Origin: CAYGBW01 sp964348185
Lineage (GTDB): Bacteria > Desulfobacterota > BSN033 > WVXP01
Assembly: GCA_964348185.1 (NCBI GenBank)
Contig: CAYGBW010000093.1
Coordinates: 1-64,000, forward strand
Length of the DNA stretch: 64,000 bases
Direction: 5' to 3'
Below, one piece after another: positions 1 to 8,192 of the stretch; within the stretch, counting starts at the first letter, position 1, and the number at the start of each line of letters is the position of its first letter. A program made the position numbers and the translations under genes. The notes beneath the pieces were generated by a model that did not search any database, was not told the origin of the DNA, and saw only the letters and a list, made by a program, of their open reading frames with translations.

Positions 1-1
1 T

Positions 2-904
2 CCTCCCCTGAGAGACCGTATGGAGGTACTCGCGCTGCCCGGGTACACGGCGGAGGAAAAGCTGGAAATTGCGCGAAAGTACTTGATTCCTCGCCAGGTG
101 GACCAGAATGGGCTGACAGGGGATAGGCTCAGTTTCGAGGATGAGGCCATTCGAACCATCATTGACGGTTACACCCGTGAAGCCGGCGTCAGAAATCTGG
201 AAAGAGAGATCGCATCGGTCTGTAGAGCCGTTGCGAGTCGTGTGGCAAAGGGCAGTGGGGGGACCGTCCTGGCTTCCAAAGAGAACCTCTCTGAGTTTCT
301 CGGACCCCAGAAGTTTATTCCAGAGATGAAGGCGAGGTCCTGGGGCCCAGGACTTGCTACCGGGCTCGCCTGGACCCCGGCGGGGGGTGAGATTATCTTC
401 ATCGAAGCCTCTCAGATGAAGGGCAAGAATCGCCTGACCCTAACCGGTCACCTGGGGGAGGTGATGAAGGAATCTGCCACCGCAGCACTCACCTATGTAA
501 GGTCAAGAGCCCGAGATTTTGGTGCGGGTGAAGACTTCTTCGATCATCACGACATCCACCTCCACGTTCCTGCTGGAGCAACACCGAAGGATGGCCCTTC
601 GGCTGGAGTGGCCATGCTGTGCGCCTTGCTTTCAGCGGTCAGCGAGAGGCCGGTCCGTCAGGACATTGCCATGACCGGTGAAATCACCCTAAGAGGGGAT
701 GTTCTTCCTGTGGGAGGGATCAAAGAGAAGGTTCTGGCGGCGAGAAGGGCTGGAATCGAGACCGTTGTGCTTCCTCAACTCAATCAGAAGGATCTCGAGG
801 AGATCCCTGAGACCGTGCGACGGGATATGACCTTCAAGTGGGTGAACCGGATGGAAGAGGTCATCGAGTTCGCATTGGAGGATCGGGTTCAGGAGAACCG
901 ATAG
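2..904 (+). CDS. lon: ATP-dependent protease Lon, C-terminal part (5' end outside window)
   Basis: About 300 codons of the C-terminal part of LonA, an ATP-dependent cytoplasmic serine protease of the heat-shock and quality-control network. The reading frame is open from the first bases of the window (LRDRMEV, typical of the end of the AAA+ core), so the real start lies upstream. The alpha-helical lid covers roughly the first 80 residues. The proteolytic domain follows, with the catalytic Ser in GPSAGVAM near residue 200 and the catalytic Lys in GGIKEKVL near residue 241 of the visible fragment, spaced as in the Lon Ser-Lys dyad. The C-terminus is complete. The next gene is 116 bp downstream on the same strand and seems independent. 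Confidence 0.96.
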   Translation, partial: PPLRDRMEVLALPGYTAEEKLEIARKYLIPRQVDQNGLTGDRLSFEDEAIRTIIDGYTREAGVRNLEREIASVCRAVASRVAKGSGGTVLASKENLSEFLGPQKFIPEMKARSWGPGLATGLAWTPAGGEIIFIEASQMKGKNRLTLTGHLGEVMKESATAALTYVRSRARDFGAGEDFFDHHDIHLHVPAGATPKDGPSAGVAMLCALLSAVSERPVRQDIAMTGEITLRGDVLPVGGIKEKVLAARRAGIETVVLPQLNQKDLEEIPETVRRDMTFKWVNRMEEVIEFALEDRVQENR

Positions 905-1020
905 GGGAGGGCCTTCATTGCAGGAGGTCACGAGCCATGTGACCCTGAGGCGATGGGATCCGAAGGGAATCGGGGGGAACTCGACCGTTTATCAAGGAGC
1001 GATAGCGCTTTGGAGGAACC

Positions 1021-1476
1021 ATGGGCGAATTTCAAGAGAAGGATGATCGCAGAAAGTGGCTCCGTGAAATGCTTCTGCAGAAGAAGAAAGAGATCCAGAC
1101 CCGAATTGGCCAAGAACTCGGGGAAAAGATGACCGAGGATATCGATTCGACTTTGGGGCCTGCTTTGGACGAGGGGGACCTGAGTACCTTGGATCAAGAA
1201 CGGGATCTGGACTATTGGCTTCTGACCATGCGCACGGAGACTCTCGAAAACATTGAACGGGCCCTTGAGAGACTGGAGGAGGGTACCTATGGGATCTGCG
1301 GGGAGTGTGGGCAGAGGATTGGAGAGAAACGTCTCCGGGCAATGCCCTTTGCCCGATACTGCGTGGACTGCCAGAAAGAACGAGAGAAGTCTACGGAGCC
1401 AGACAGAGGGAGAGGCTGGATGGAGAGACGGGCCCAGGTCGGGCACCGTCAGGCTGACCGTGATGATTACGACTAG
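1021..1476 (+). CDS. DksA/TraR family zinc finger protein
   Basis: A 151-residue protein of the DksA/TraR/YocK type. DksA-like proteins bind the RNA polymerase secondary channel, but whether this one does is inference. An N-terminal coiled-coil hairpin spans about residues 10-85, rich in Lys, Glu and Arg. A four-cysteine zinc finger follows (C93, C96, C114, C117, in GICGECG and YCVDCQ). The tail after residue 125 is basic and acidic and not conserved in the family. The start is set by TTGGAGGA about 5 nt before the ATG. It stands alone between lon and a long gene-free stretch. Confidence 0.88.
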   Translation: MGEFQEKDDRRKWLREMLLQKKKEIQTRIGQELGEKMTEDIDSTLGPALDEGDLSTLDQERDLDYWLLTMRTETLENIERALERLEEGTYGICGECGQRIGEKRLRAMPFARYCVDCQKEREKSTEPDRGRGWMERRAQVGHRQADRDDYD

Positions 1477-1956
1477 GGCCCCGACCCCGAATTACGAAAA
1501 GGGGTTCTAGCTGACCCCGTCAAGGTGTAGTCATGGTGAGCCACGTTTTTGGCGCGCCGAAGAACCTCACAGGGCCGACCGGTGTTATTCCGTTCATCAA
1601 AACGAGCACCTCTGCCGCCTTGTGGAAAGCAACGTCTGTGCCTGCCTCGTTATCAACCCGACAAAAGGTCTCGAATGAAATCTGTATTCGATTTCAGAAT
1701 TGGGGCATCCGATTTTCGAACAGGGGAAACGAAGTCCCCCGGCCGACGAAAGGCTGCCCCCTGCCATTCGTTCTGACTCCTCTGGGAGAAAGAACCCCTT
1801 GAAACGCTGAAGAACAGCTTCAAATTCCACGAATGTCTTTTCTTCCCCCCGTGATCGACGGTCCTTTTTCTATTCGAAGCAGTTGGCTTGAATTTTGCTT
1901 AGGCGAAGTCAGGCCATGGTACGTCCCGGTCTTCTTAAAACGAAAGGGGGAGAGAA
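1477..1956. other. Gene-free intergenic stretch
   Basis: Nearly 480 bp without a convincing gene. Short open frames exist but lack a ribosome binding site and any recognisable motif. A weak GGGGT/ACCCC stem (around 1501-1518) sits just after the zinc finger gene and has no T-run. The last 15 bases carry a strong GGGGGAG ribosome binding site for the next gene. I see no tRNA or clear promoter. Confidence 0.6.
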
Positions 1957-2928
1957 ATGTATAGCAGATTCAAGGCCTACCGGAACGCTGTAAAGGATGC
2001 AAAAAAGAATCTTCCCAGTCGGGATGATCCCAATTTTGCCCCTTTCGAGCAGGAGTTGATGTCGATGGCCAGAAATGAGGCTCGGCAAGTGACGGCCACC
2101 TACGGCCCGAAATTGGAACTCCTCAATGGTAAACACAAACCCCTGCTCAAAGCTTACGAACGGATCTCCAAGGACTACGACAATCACGCCGCCAAAATCA
2201 ATCGAAGCGAACCCAGCGTGGAGCTGTCCAGGGGGAAGTATTATGTTCTGATGCTCCTTTTTGTTCTCGGTGAGATCCCCATGAATTCCCTTGCCTTCGG
2301 CGTGGTTGGCGAGAGCCTGATCTTCACCTACATCATGGCAATCGGCGTGGCCGTAGCCATCCCCTGGATTGCCCATGCCATGGGGATTCTCCTCAAACGG
2401 TGGTCTGACCCATGGTGGAAGAGTGCGATTGGCGTCGGGACGCTTTTGAGCCTCACCATTGGCGGCCTGGTTGCCATAGGCTACGTGCGGGTCCAGTACT
2501 TGGGTGATCTCAGCGCAGCGGGTCAGGCCAGCACCTTTGGCAGTAGTCGAATGATCGGGGCTGCGTTCGTTGGTTTGAACCTCGTCATCTTGGCTGCGGC
2601 GACGCTCTGCTCCTATTTTGCCCATGACAAGGATCCCATGCTGGAGCATTTGAACCGCAGGACAAACCAGCTCAACAAGGCCATGCGGTCCATCGAGGCA
2701 AAATACAAGAAGATCCTTCACAGAGAGCAACAGGAACTCCATGGGATTCAGCAGCGGGCCCAGGAGATCATCTACTACTATCGTAAGGTGAACCAGCGCG
2801 CACGACCTGACCATGAAAAACCCAAGTCCTTTGACCAGGCGCACGAACTTGGGGTTGAGTTGGACCAAGAGGACGGTCAAAAACGAATGGAAACGATAAC
2901 CACCCGTCTGCAAGCGGTAACCAGTTAA
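1957..2928 (+). CDS. Polytopic membrane protein with flanking coiled coils, unknown function
   Basis: A 323-residue protein I do not recognise. Residues 1-90 are charged and helical. Four hydrophobic segments follow at about 95-116, 120-145, 156-178 and 199-221. A cytoplasmic-looking, Gln/Arg/Lys-rich coiled coil covers about 228-285. There are no catalytic motifs and no signal peptide. The start is supported by GGGGGAGAGAA directly before the ATG. It is followed after 31 bp by the secreted von Willebrand A gene on the same strand, so the two probably form one operon and may act together at the envelope. That link rests on gene order only. Confidence 0.8.
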   Translation: MYSRFKAYRNAVKDAKKNLPSRDDPNFAPFEQELMSMARNEARQVTATYGPKLELLNGKHKPLLKAYERISKDYDNHAAKINRSEPSVELSRGKYYVLMLLFVLGEIPMNSLAFGVVGESLIFTYIMAIGVAVAIPWIAHAMGILLKRWSDPWWKSAIGVGTLLSLTIGGLVAIGYVRVQYLGDLSAAGQASTFGSSRMIGAAFVGLNLVILAAATLCSYFAHDKDPMLEHLNRRTNQLNKAMRSIEAKYKKILHREQQELHGIQQRAQEIIYYYRKVNQRARPDHEKPKSFDQAHELGVELDQEDGQKRMETITTRLQAVTS

Positions 2929-2959
2929 CCCTTTTTCCGTATCAGGGAGGTAGACCCAA

Positions 2960-3724
2960 ATGAAGCGGTGGAGAAGAGAACTCACGGGGCTCATCCTTTT
3001 CAGCGCCCTTCTCCTGTCGAGTTTTGCGAACCCGAGCGCTGAAGCCTTCTGGAATTCTTCGAAGGGCGAAAAAGGACCACGGATGATCGTTGTCTTCGTC
3101 GACATGTCGGGCAGTACCAACCGCGACCGTCATACGATCTACCGGGAGGGGTTTGAGAAGATCTACCAGAACCTCCGGCAGGGGGATCGTCTCATGGTGG
3201 GAACGATCACCGGGCGGTCCTATATCGACTTCAAACCGGCAGTGGATGTTGAAATTCCCAAGAAATCTCTCTGGGTCAACAGCATCCATTACAAACGAAA
3301 GCTGACCCAGACCAAGGAGACAATTCGGAGTGAGGTAGACCGTCTCCTGTCCCAGAAGGCAGGGACGCAGCGGACGGAGATTCTGAATTCTCTGAACATC
3401 GCCGAAACGATCTTCCATGAGGAGAAGCGGAAGAAGATTCTGGTGATTCTCTCGGATATGATTCAGGATTCCCGGGAATACAACTTTGCCCAAGTGGAGG
3501 TCAATGCCGCCTATATCGACCGGATCATCAGATCTCGGAGAAAGCACAAGCTCATTCCGAACCTGACCGATGTCAAGGTCTACGTGGTCGGAGCCAGCGG
3601 TGCTGATTCCAAGAAGTACCGATCCGTCGAGGCGTTCTGGGCTCGCTATTTCGAAAAAACCGGGGCAGATCTTTCCCCCCATCGGTATGGCCACTCCCTG
3701 ATCAGCTTTGAAAAGGAGTCCTGA
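2960..3724 (+). CDS. Secreted von Willebrand factor A domain protein
   Basis: A 254-residue protein. The N-terminal signal peptide is basic then hydrophobic (residues 1-29, Ala-x-Ala before Phe30). A single VWA domain follows, with the metal-ion-dependent adhesion motif DxSxS at D48-M-S50-G-S52, a strand-turn TITG about 70 residues after the first motif residue, and a late strand VILSDMIQDS. VWA domains bind protein partners through a Mg2+ ion. No membrane anchor follows, so it is probably periplasmic. The ribosome binding site GGGAGG precedes the ATG. It is paired with the upstream four-helix membrane protein and followed by a GC-rich palindrome. Confidence 0.85.
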   Translation: MKRWRRELTGLILFSALLLSSFANPSAEAFWNSSKGEKGPRMIVVFVDMSGSTNRDRHTIYREGFEKIYQNLRQGDRLMVGTITGRSYIDFKPAVDVEIPKKSLWVNSIHYKRKLTQTKETIRSEVDRLLSQKAGTQRTEILNSLNIAETIFHEEKRKKILVILSDMIQDSREYNFAQVEVNAAYIDRIIRSRRKHKLIPNLTDVKVYVVGASGADSKKYRSVEAFWARYFEKTGADLSPHRYGHSLISFEKES

Positions 3725-3780
3725 GAATCTTCCTCTCCTCGATGAAGCCATACCTTCACGCTGAATTAGGCAATTTCATC

Positions 3781-3845
3781 CCCCCTTCCCCTCGGGCCCC
3801 AAGCCCCCATAGGTCGGGGGCGAGCCCCTTCGGCTGGAGAGGGGG
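3781..3845. repeat. GC-rich palindromic element
   Basis: A 65-bp stretch that folds on itself. An outer stem pairs CCCCCTT (3781-3787) with GAGGGGG-type sequence (3839-3845), and an inner perfect hairpin pairs GCCCCC (3803-3808) with GGGGGC (3816-3821). No T-run follows on either strand, so it is not a standard intrinsic terminator. It lies between the VWA gene and the promoter upstream of fdhA. Confidence 0.6.
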
Positions 3846-3884
3846 AAAAAACCGCTCACCTTAGGGCCCTGTGCGAAATTTTTC

Positions 3885-3913
3885 TTGACATCAACCAAGG
3901 GGTGTGTTATAGA
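3885..3913 (+). promoter_or_regulatory. Sigma-70-type promoter for the fdhA leader
   Basis: TTGACA (3885-3890) is followed after 17 bp by TATAGA (3908-3913). The predicted transcript starts near 3920. A Crp/Fnr-like palindrome, TGTTA-N6-TCACA (3922-3937), lies right at the start point, where a regulator of that family would be expected to repress. The operator reading is inference from the half-sites only. Confidence 0.65.
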
Positions 3914-3919
3914 CGAGGA

Positions 3920-4061
3920 AATGTTACAAATTTCACAATACATGCAGGATTGCTTCCACTCCTCTTGGGGTCAGGAGGTCTGCCAGGACGCTAGGGTGTG
4001 GAGAGCAGTCTCCATGTCTGCCACGACGCATAGGGAGCCTTTTACGGGGCTTCCTTTTTTT
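3920..4061 (+). ncRNA. Structured leader or small RNA upstream of fdhA (candidate riboswitch/attenuator)
   Basis: About 140 nt run from the predicted start to an intrinsic terminator. The RNA holds two near-identical copies of GTCTGCCAGGACGC-TAGGG (3978-3996 and 4016-4035; the second has C for G and one extra A). The copies flank a perfect hairpin TGGAGA-GCAG-TCTCCA (3999-4014). A further small stem pairs CTCCT with AGGAG just upstream. The second repeat copy feeds its TAGGG into the terminator stem, so pairing of either copy could switch termination. It lies 91 bp before fdhA. I could not match it to the molybdenum cofactor or another known riboswitch. An independent small RNA is the alternative. 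Confidence 0.5.
4032..4061 (+). terminator. Intrinsic terminator inside the fdhA leader
   Basis: Stem AGGGAGCC (4032-4039) pairs with GGCTTCCT (4048-4055), with one G-T pair and an 8-nt loop, followed by seven T (4055-4061). It is placed between promoter and fdhA, so it ends a small RNA or acts as an attenuator. Confidence 0.75.
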
Positions 4062-4152
4062 GTCTCTAGCGCTGGGTAGGGAAGGAGGTGGTCGATCGTT
4101 TCATAAACAAAGCCAGTTCGAAGTCAAAAGGAAAGGGAGGTGATATTTTCCT

Positions 4153-7100
4153 ATGAAAGTGACCCGTAGGACCTTTCTGAAGATCTCCGGGGCAACGGCA
4201 GCGGGAATTGCCGCTGGAAGCCTGGGTTTTGACCTCTCACCCATCAAAGCCCATGCGGCCGCCCTCCGCAAGGATCTGAAGGCGGCAAAGGAGAGTACCA
4301 CCATCTGTTGTTACTGTGCGGTGGGATGTGGTGCCGTTGTCCACGCCATGAATGGAAAAGTGATCAACATCGAAGGCGATCCAGACCATCCCATTAACGA
4401 GGGGACCCTGTGCAGCAAAGGCGCTTCCTTGATCCAGCTTTCGGCAGACAATCCGAGGCGGTTGCAAAAAGCCATGTACCGGGCTCCTTATGCCACGGAG
4501 TGGAAGGAGGTTTCCCTGGATTGGAGCCTGGATGAAATCGCCAAGCGCATCAAAAAGAGCCGCGATGCGAGTTTCGTCGAGAAAAATGCAAAGGGACAGG
4601 TGGTCAACCGGACCGATGGCATCGCCTCTGTGGGAAGCGCGGCCATGGACAATGAGGAGTGCTACCTCTTCCAGAAATTCCTCCGCGCTTTGGGCCTGGT
4701 GTATATTGAACACCAGGCACGTATCTGACACTCCGCTACGGTAGCGGCTCTGGCAGAGTCGTTCGGTAGAGGAGCAATGACGAACCACTGGACGGATATT
4801 CAGAACGCAGACGTTATCCTGGTCATGGGCAGCAACGCTGCGGAAAACCATCCCATTTCCTTCCGCTGGGTGACCAAAGCGGTCGGAAGGGGTGCCACCC
4901 TGATCAGTGTGGATCCGCGATTCACCCGGACCTCATCGAAGGCCCACATCTATGCGCCCATCCGATCGGGGTCAGACATCGCCTTCTTGGGGGGGATGAT
5001 CAACTACATCGTCCAGAATAGGCTCTATAACGAGGAGTACGTGAGGCTTTACACGAATGCGACCTTCCTGGTCGACCCCGGTTTCAAAACCGCGGGAGAG
5101 CTTGACGGTGTTTTCTCCGGATACGATCCCAAGAGGCGCAAATACGACAAGAAGACCTGGGCCTTCCAGAAGGACGCCAAAGGGATCATCAAAAAAGATC
5201 CCACCATGGAGGACCCTCACTGCGTTCTGCAACTGCTCACGAAACAGTACTCCCGGTACACCCCGGACCTTGTCTCTGAAATCACGGGAACACCCAAGGA
5301 TAAAATGCTCAAGATCTATGAAACCTATGCTTCCTCAGGTGCCACCGGCAAGGCGGCAACGATCATGTACGCCATGGGCTGGACCCAGCATACCGTTGGA
5401 ACGCAGAACATTCGGACCATGGCCATCATTCAGCTCCTCTTGGGCAACATGGGTGTGGCCGGCGGAGGCGTCAATGCTCTCCGAGGAGAATCCAATGTCC
5501 AGGGGTCAACAGACCACTGTCTGCTTTTCCACATTCTGCCGGGGTACCTCAAAACCCCTCAGGCCTCACTCCCGACGCTAAAGGCTTACAACGACGAGTT
5601 CACGCCGAAAACCGCTGATCCCAAGAGCGCCAACTGGTGGGGGAACTACCCCAAATACTCTGTCAGCCTCCTGAAGGCCTTCTTTGGGGACAACGCCACC
5701 CCGGCAAACGACTTCGGCTACAGTTGGCTTCCCAAGCTGGATGACGGCCAGAACGCCTCTTGGCTCATGCTTTTCGATGAGATGTACAAGGGCCAGTTTT
5801 CCGGCTTCTTCGCATGGGGGCAGAATCCAGCCTGCAGCGGCGCCAACGCTCAGAAGAACCGGGTTGCCATGGCCAAGCTCGATTGGATGGTCAACGTCAA
5901 TATCTTTCCCAGCGAGACCTCAGATTTCTGGCGGGGACCCGGCATGCGGCCCACCAATATCAAGACCGAGGTCTTTCGGCTTCCCTGTGCCGTCTCCTAT
6001 GAAAAGGAGGGTAGCATCACCAATAGCGGCCGGTGGAGCCAGTGGCGATATAAAGGGGGCCAGTCCCCCGGCGAGGCCTTGCCCGATAGCGAGATCATCA
6101 ACGAACTCTACCACCGGGTCAAGCAGCTCTATGAGAAGGACAGCGGCGCTCTCCCCGAACCCATCGTCAATCTCTGGTGGGATTACGGTCATCCCAAGGT
6201 GGATACCCACAGGGTTGCCAAGGAGATTAACGGCTACTTCATGGAGGACAAAACCCTCAGGGGCCAAACCTACCGCAAGGGTACCCTTGTTCCCAGTTTT
6301 GCCTTTCTTCAGGATGACGGCTCAACCTGCTCTGGGAACTGGCTCTACTGCAACAGCTACATCGAAAAGGGAAACATGGCTGCTCGCCGGAGCACGAAGG
6401 ATGCGGTGAATGGGATCGGCCTCTATCCTGAGTGGGGATGGGCCTGGCCCGTCAACAGGCGTATTATTTACAACCGAGCCTCTGTCGATGAGAACGGTCA
6501 GCCCTGGGACAAGGACCACTGGGTGATCAAGTGGCAGGACGGCAAGTGGATCGGTGATGTGCCCGACGGCGGCTGGCCGCCGCTCTCCGATGAGGCAAAA
6601 ACGAGATACGCCTTCATCATGAAGCCGGAGGGGCATGCGCGCATTTTCGGTCCGGGGCAGGCTGACGGACCCTTCCCCGAACACTACGAGCCCTACGAAT
6701 GCCCCATCGAAAAGAACCTCATGAGCGCTCAGAAGATCAATCCAACGATCAGGATTCTCTCTCCCGAGACCAACACGCCACTGGACGTGGCCTTCTCATG
6801 CGATCCCCGGTACCCTATTGTGGCCACGACCTACCGGATGGTGGAGCACTGGCAAACGGGGGTCATGACCCGGCACAGCCCATGGCTCCTTGAGGCCCAG
6901 CCCCAGCAATGGGTGGAGATAAGCAAGGAGCTCGCCAAGCTCAAGGGCATCAGGAGCGGGGATCGGTGCGTGGTCCGTTCGGCCAGAGGTGAGGTCGACG
7001 CTATGGCCATGGTCACGGATCGATTCAAGCCCTTCAAGATCGCAGGTCAGGTGATCCACCAGATCGGCCTGCCCTGGTGTTTCGGCTGGCTGACCCCCCG

Positions 7101-7209
7101 CGACGGTGGCGACAGCAGTAATCTGCTGACCCCCTCCATCGGGGATGCGAACACCATGATACCGGAAACCAAGGCCTTTATGGTCAATGTGATGAGAAAG
7201 GGGGTGTAG
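4153..7209 (+). CDS. fdhA: Formate dehydrogenase catalytic subunit, selenocysteine-containing
   Basis: A 1018-residue Mo/W-bis-MGD formate dehydrogenase alpha subunit, oxidising formate (or reducing CO2) in the periplasm. It begins with a twin-arginine signal (RRTFLK, residues 5-10, then a hydrophobic stretch). A [4Fe-4S] site follows at C52-x2-C55-x3-C59-x27-C87. The frame crosses an in-frame UGA at 4726-4728 (codon 192) in the context EHQARI-U-HSATVAALA, the hallmark Sec-His active site of this family. The downstream sequence matches the family without interruption to the C-terminal MGD-binding domain (LTPRDGGDS). A ribosome binding site GGGAGGTGAT precedes the ATG. fdhB follows after 4 bp. 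A gene caller that ignores recoding would split it at the UGA. Confidence 0.97.
4729..4762 (+). promoter_or_regulatory. Predicted bacterial SECIS element of fdhA
   Basis: Right after the UGA two hairpins are possible: CCGCTA-CGG-TAGCGG (4733-4747), and GGCTCT-GGC-AGAGTC (4746-4760, one G-T pair). The second places a GG-starting apical loop 23 nt after the UGA, within the distance known for bacterial SECIS elements that recruit SelB. It is coding sequence as well. Confidence 0.6.
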
Positions 7210-7213
7210 TCGG

Positions 7214-7960
7214 ATGGGAACATACGCAGCGTTAGTAGACGTTTCCAAGTGCACAGCCTGCCGGGGGTGCCAGATCGCCTGCAAGCAGTGGAATGAGAAC
7301 CCGGCGGAGAAGACGGTCCAGTTGGGCACCTACCAGAACCCCCCAGACCTTTCCAGCATCACATACACGTTGATCCGGTTCAAGGAACAGACGGTTGGAG
7401 GAGAAGTGGTGTGGAACTTCTTCAAGGATCAGTGCCGCCACTGTTTGGAGCCTCCATGCAGAGATTTGGCTGACGCGACGGTCACAGGGGCGATCCTTCA
7501 GGACAAGAACGGGCCAGTGATCTTCACGGAAAAGACGAAGGACTGTGACTTTGAGGAGATCCGGGACGCCTGCCCCTATGACATCCCCCGGAGGGATGCC
7601 GCAACGGGCGTCATGTACAAATGTACCTTCTGCAACGACCGGATCGACAACGGCATGACGCCGGCCTGCATCAAGGTCTGCCCGACCGGGGCCCTGCAAT
7701 TCGGGACCAGGGCGGAGATCCTCAGAATGGCCGAGAGCAGGCTGCGGGAGTTGAAGAAGGGGTATCCGGCGGCGCGTGTCATCGACAGAGAGGATGTCAG
7801 CTGGATCTATGTTCTTCACCAGCCTGAGGTCCAGTTTCAGATTAGCCGGAGGCAGCGAAAGCCTTCTGTCAGGTATGCCCTGAGGTCCTTGTTCAAACCC
7901 CTTGGAGTTTTTGGCATGGGCGCAGCCCTGGTGAGCCAGATAGCCAAGGGCCGAGAATAG
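7214..7960 (+). CDS. fdhB: Formate dehydrogenase iron-sulfur (beta) subunit
   Basis: A 248-residue ferredoxin-like electron-transfer subunit. It carries four cysteine clusters of the FdnH/HybA type: C13-x2-C16-x2-C19-x3-C23 near the N-terminus, CRHCLEPPC, a CPYDIP cluster, and CTFCNDR...CIKVCPTGAL. These would hold up to four [4Fe-4S] clusters and pass electrons from FdhA. It has no signal peptide and is expected to ride through the Tat system with FdhA. It starts 4 bp after fdhA. No membrane cytochrome b gene follows, which fits the soluble periplasmic FdhAB type found in sulfate reducers. A strong terminator closes the operon 60 bp downstream. Confidence 0.95.
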   Translation: MGTYAALVDVSKCTACRGCQIACKQWNENPAEKTVQLGTYQNPPDLSSITYTLIRFKEQTVGGEVVWNFFKDQCRHCLEPPCRDLADATVTGAILQDKNGPVIFTEKTKDCDFEEIRDACPYDIPRRDAATGVMYKCTFCNDRIDNGMTPACIKVCPTGALQFGTRAEILRMAESRLRELKKGYPAARVIDREDVSWIYVLHQPEVQFQISRRQRKPSVRYALRSLFKPLGVFGMGAALVSQIAKGRE

Positions 7961-7972
7961 CTGGAAATGGAA

Positions 7973-8002
7973 GGGCAAGGGGGGCCCCCCCTTGTCTTGC
8001 CC
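7973..8002. repeat. GC-rich hairpin after fdhB
   Basis: GGGCAAG (7973-7979) pairs with CTTGCCC (7996-8002), and inside it a run of G pairs with a run of C. There is no T-run. It may protect the 3' end of the fdhAB message, ahead of the true terminator. Confidence 0.5.
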
Positions 8003-8020
8003 AGATGGATTGTGTATCAT

Positions 8021-8055
8021 GAGGCTTGTTTCAACGGGAAACAAGCCTCTTTTTT
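8021..8055 (+). terminator. Strong intrinsic terminator after fdhAB
   Basis: A perfect 12-bp stem, GAGGCTTGTTTC (8021-8032) with its complement (8038-8049), has a 5-nt AACGG loop and six T (8050-8055). It separates fdhAB from fdhE. Confidence 0.93.
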
Positions 8056-8127
8056 CTGAAGATCTCTGAACCCCTGAGAAAGTTCGGCCGGCGGGTCCTT
8101 CGACAGGAGGCTCCAGGGGAAATCCTT

Positions 8128-8157
8128 TTGAAGTTCGGGGGGGAATTCAGATATAAT
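8128..8157 (+). promoter_or_regulatory. Promoter of fdhE
   Basis: TTGAAG (8128-8133), an 18-bp spacer, then a perfect TATAAT (8152-8157). The expected start near 8164 makes the upstream ATG at 8163 unlikely and favours the ATG at 8193 for fdhE. Confidence 0.65.
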
Positions 8158-8192
8158 TGTCAATGAATCATCTTGGAGACAGAGAGCCGACA

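Noticed and set aside
1533..1802. Open frame of 89 codons after the zinc finger gene
   Set aside because: No ribosome binding site, no family, and overlapping frames of similar length on both strands; this looks like chance in GC-rich DNA.
3781..3845. Intrinsic terminator for the VWA gene
   Set aside because: The stem is strong, but six A follow on the plus strand and there is no T-run in either direction.
3920..4061. Guanidine-II (mini-ykkC) riboswitch in the fdhA leader
   Set aside because: Two similar units with ACG-containing segments are present, but they do not form the short hairpins with ACGR tetraloops that define that class.
3885..4079. Open frame of 64 codons over the fdhA leader
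   Set aside because: Its first codon is the promoter -35 box itself and it runs through the intrinsic terminator, so it cannot be the product of that promoter.
4153..4728. fdhA as a split or frameshifted pseudogene
   Set aside because: The only interruption is UGA at the conserved Sec position, and both sides match the family without a gap. selA is present.
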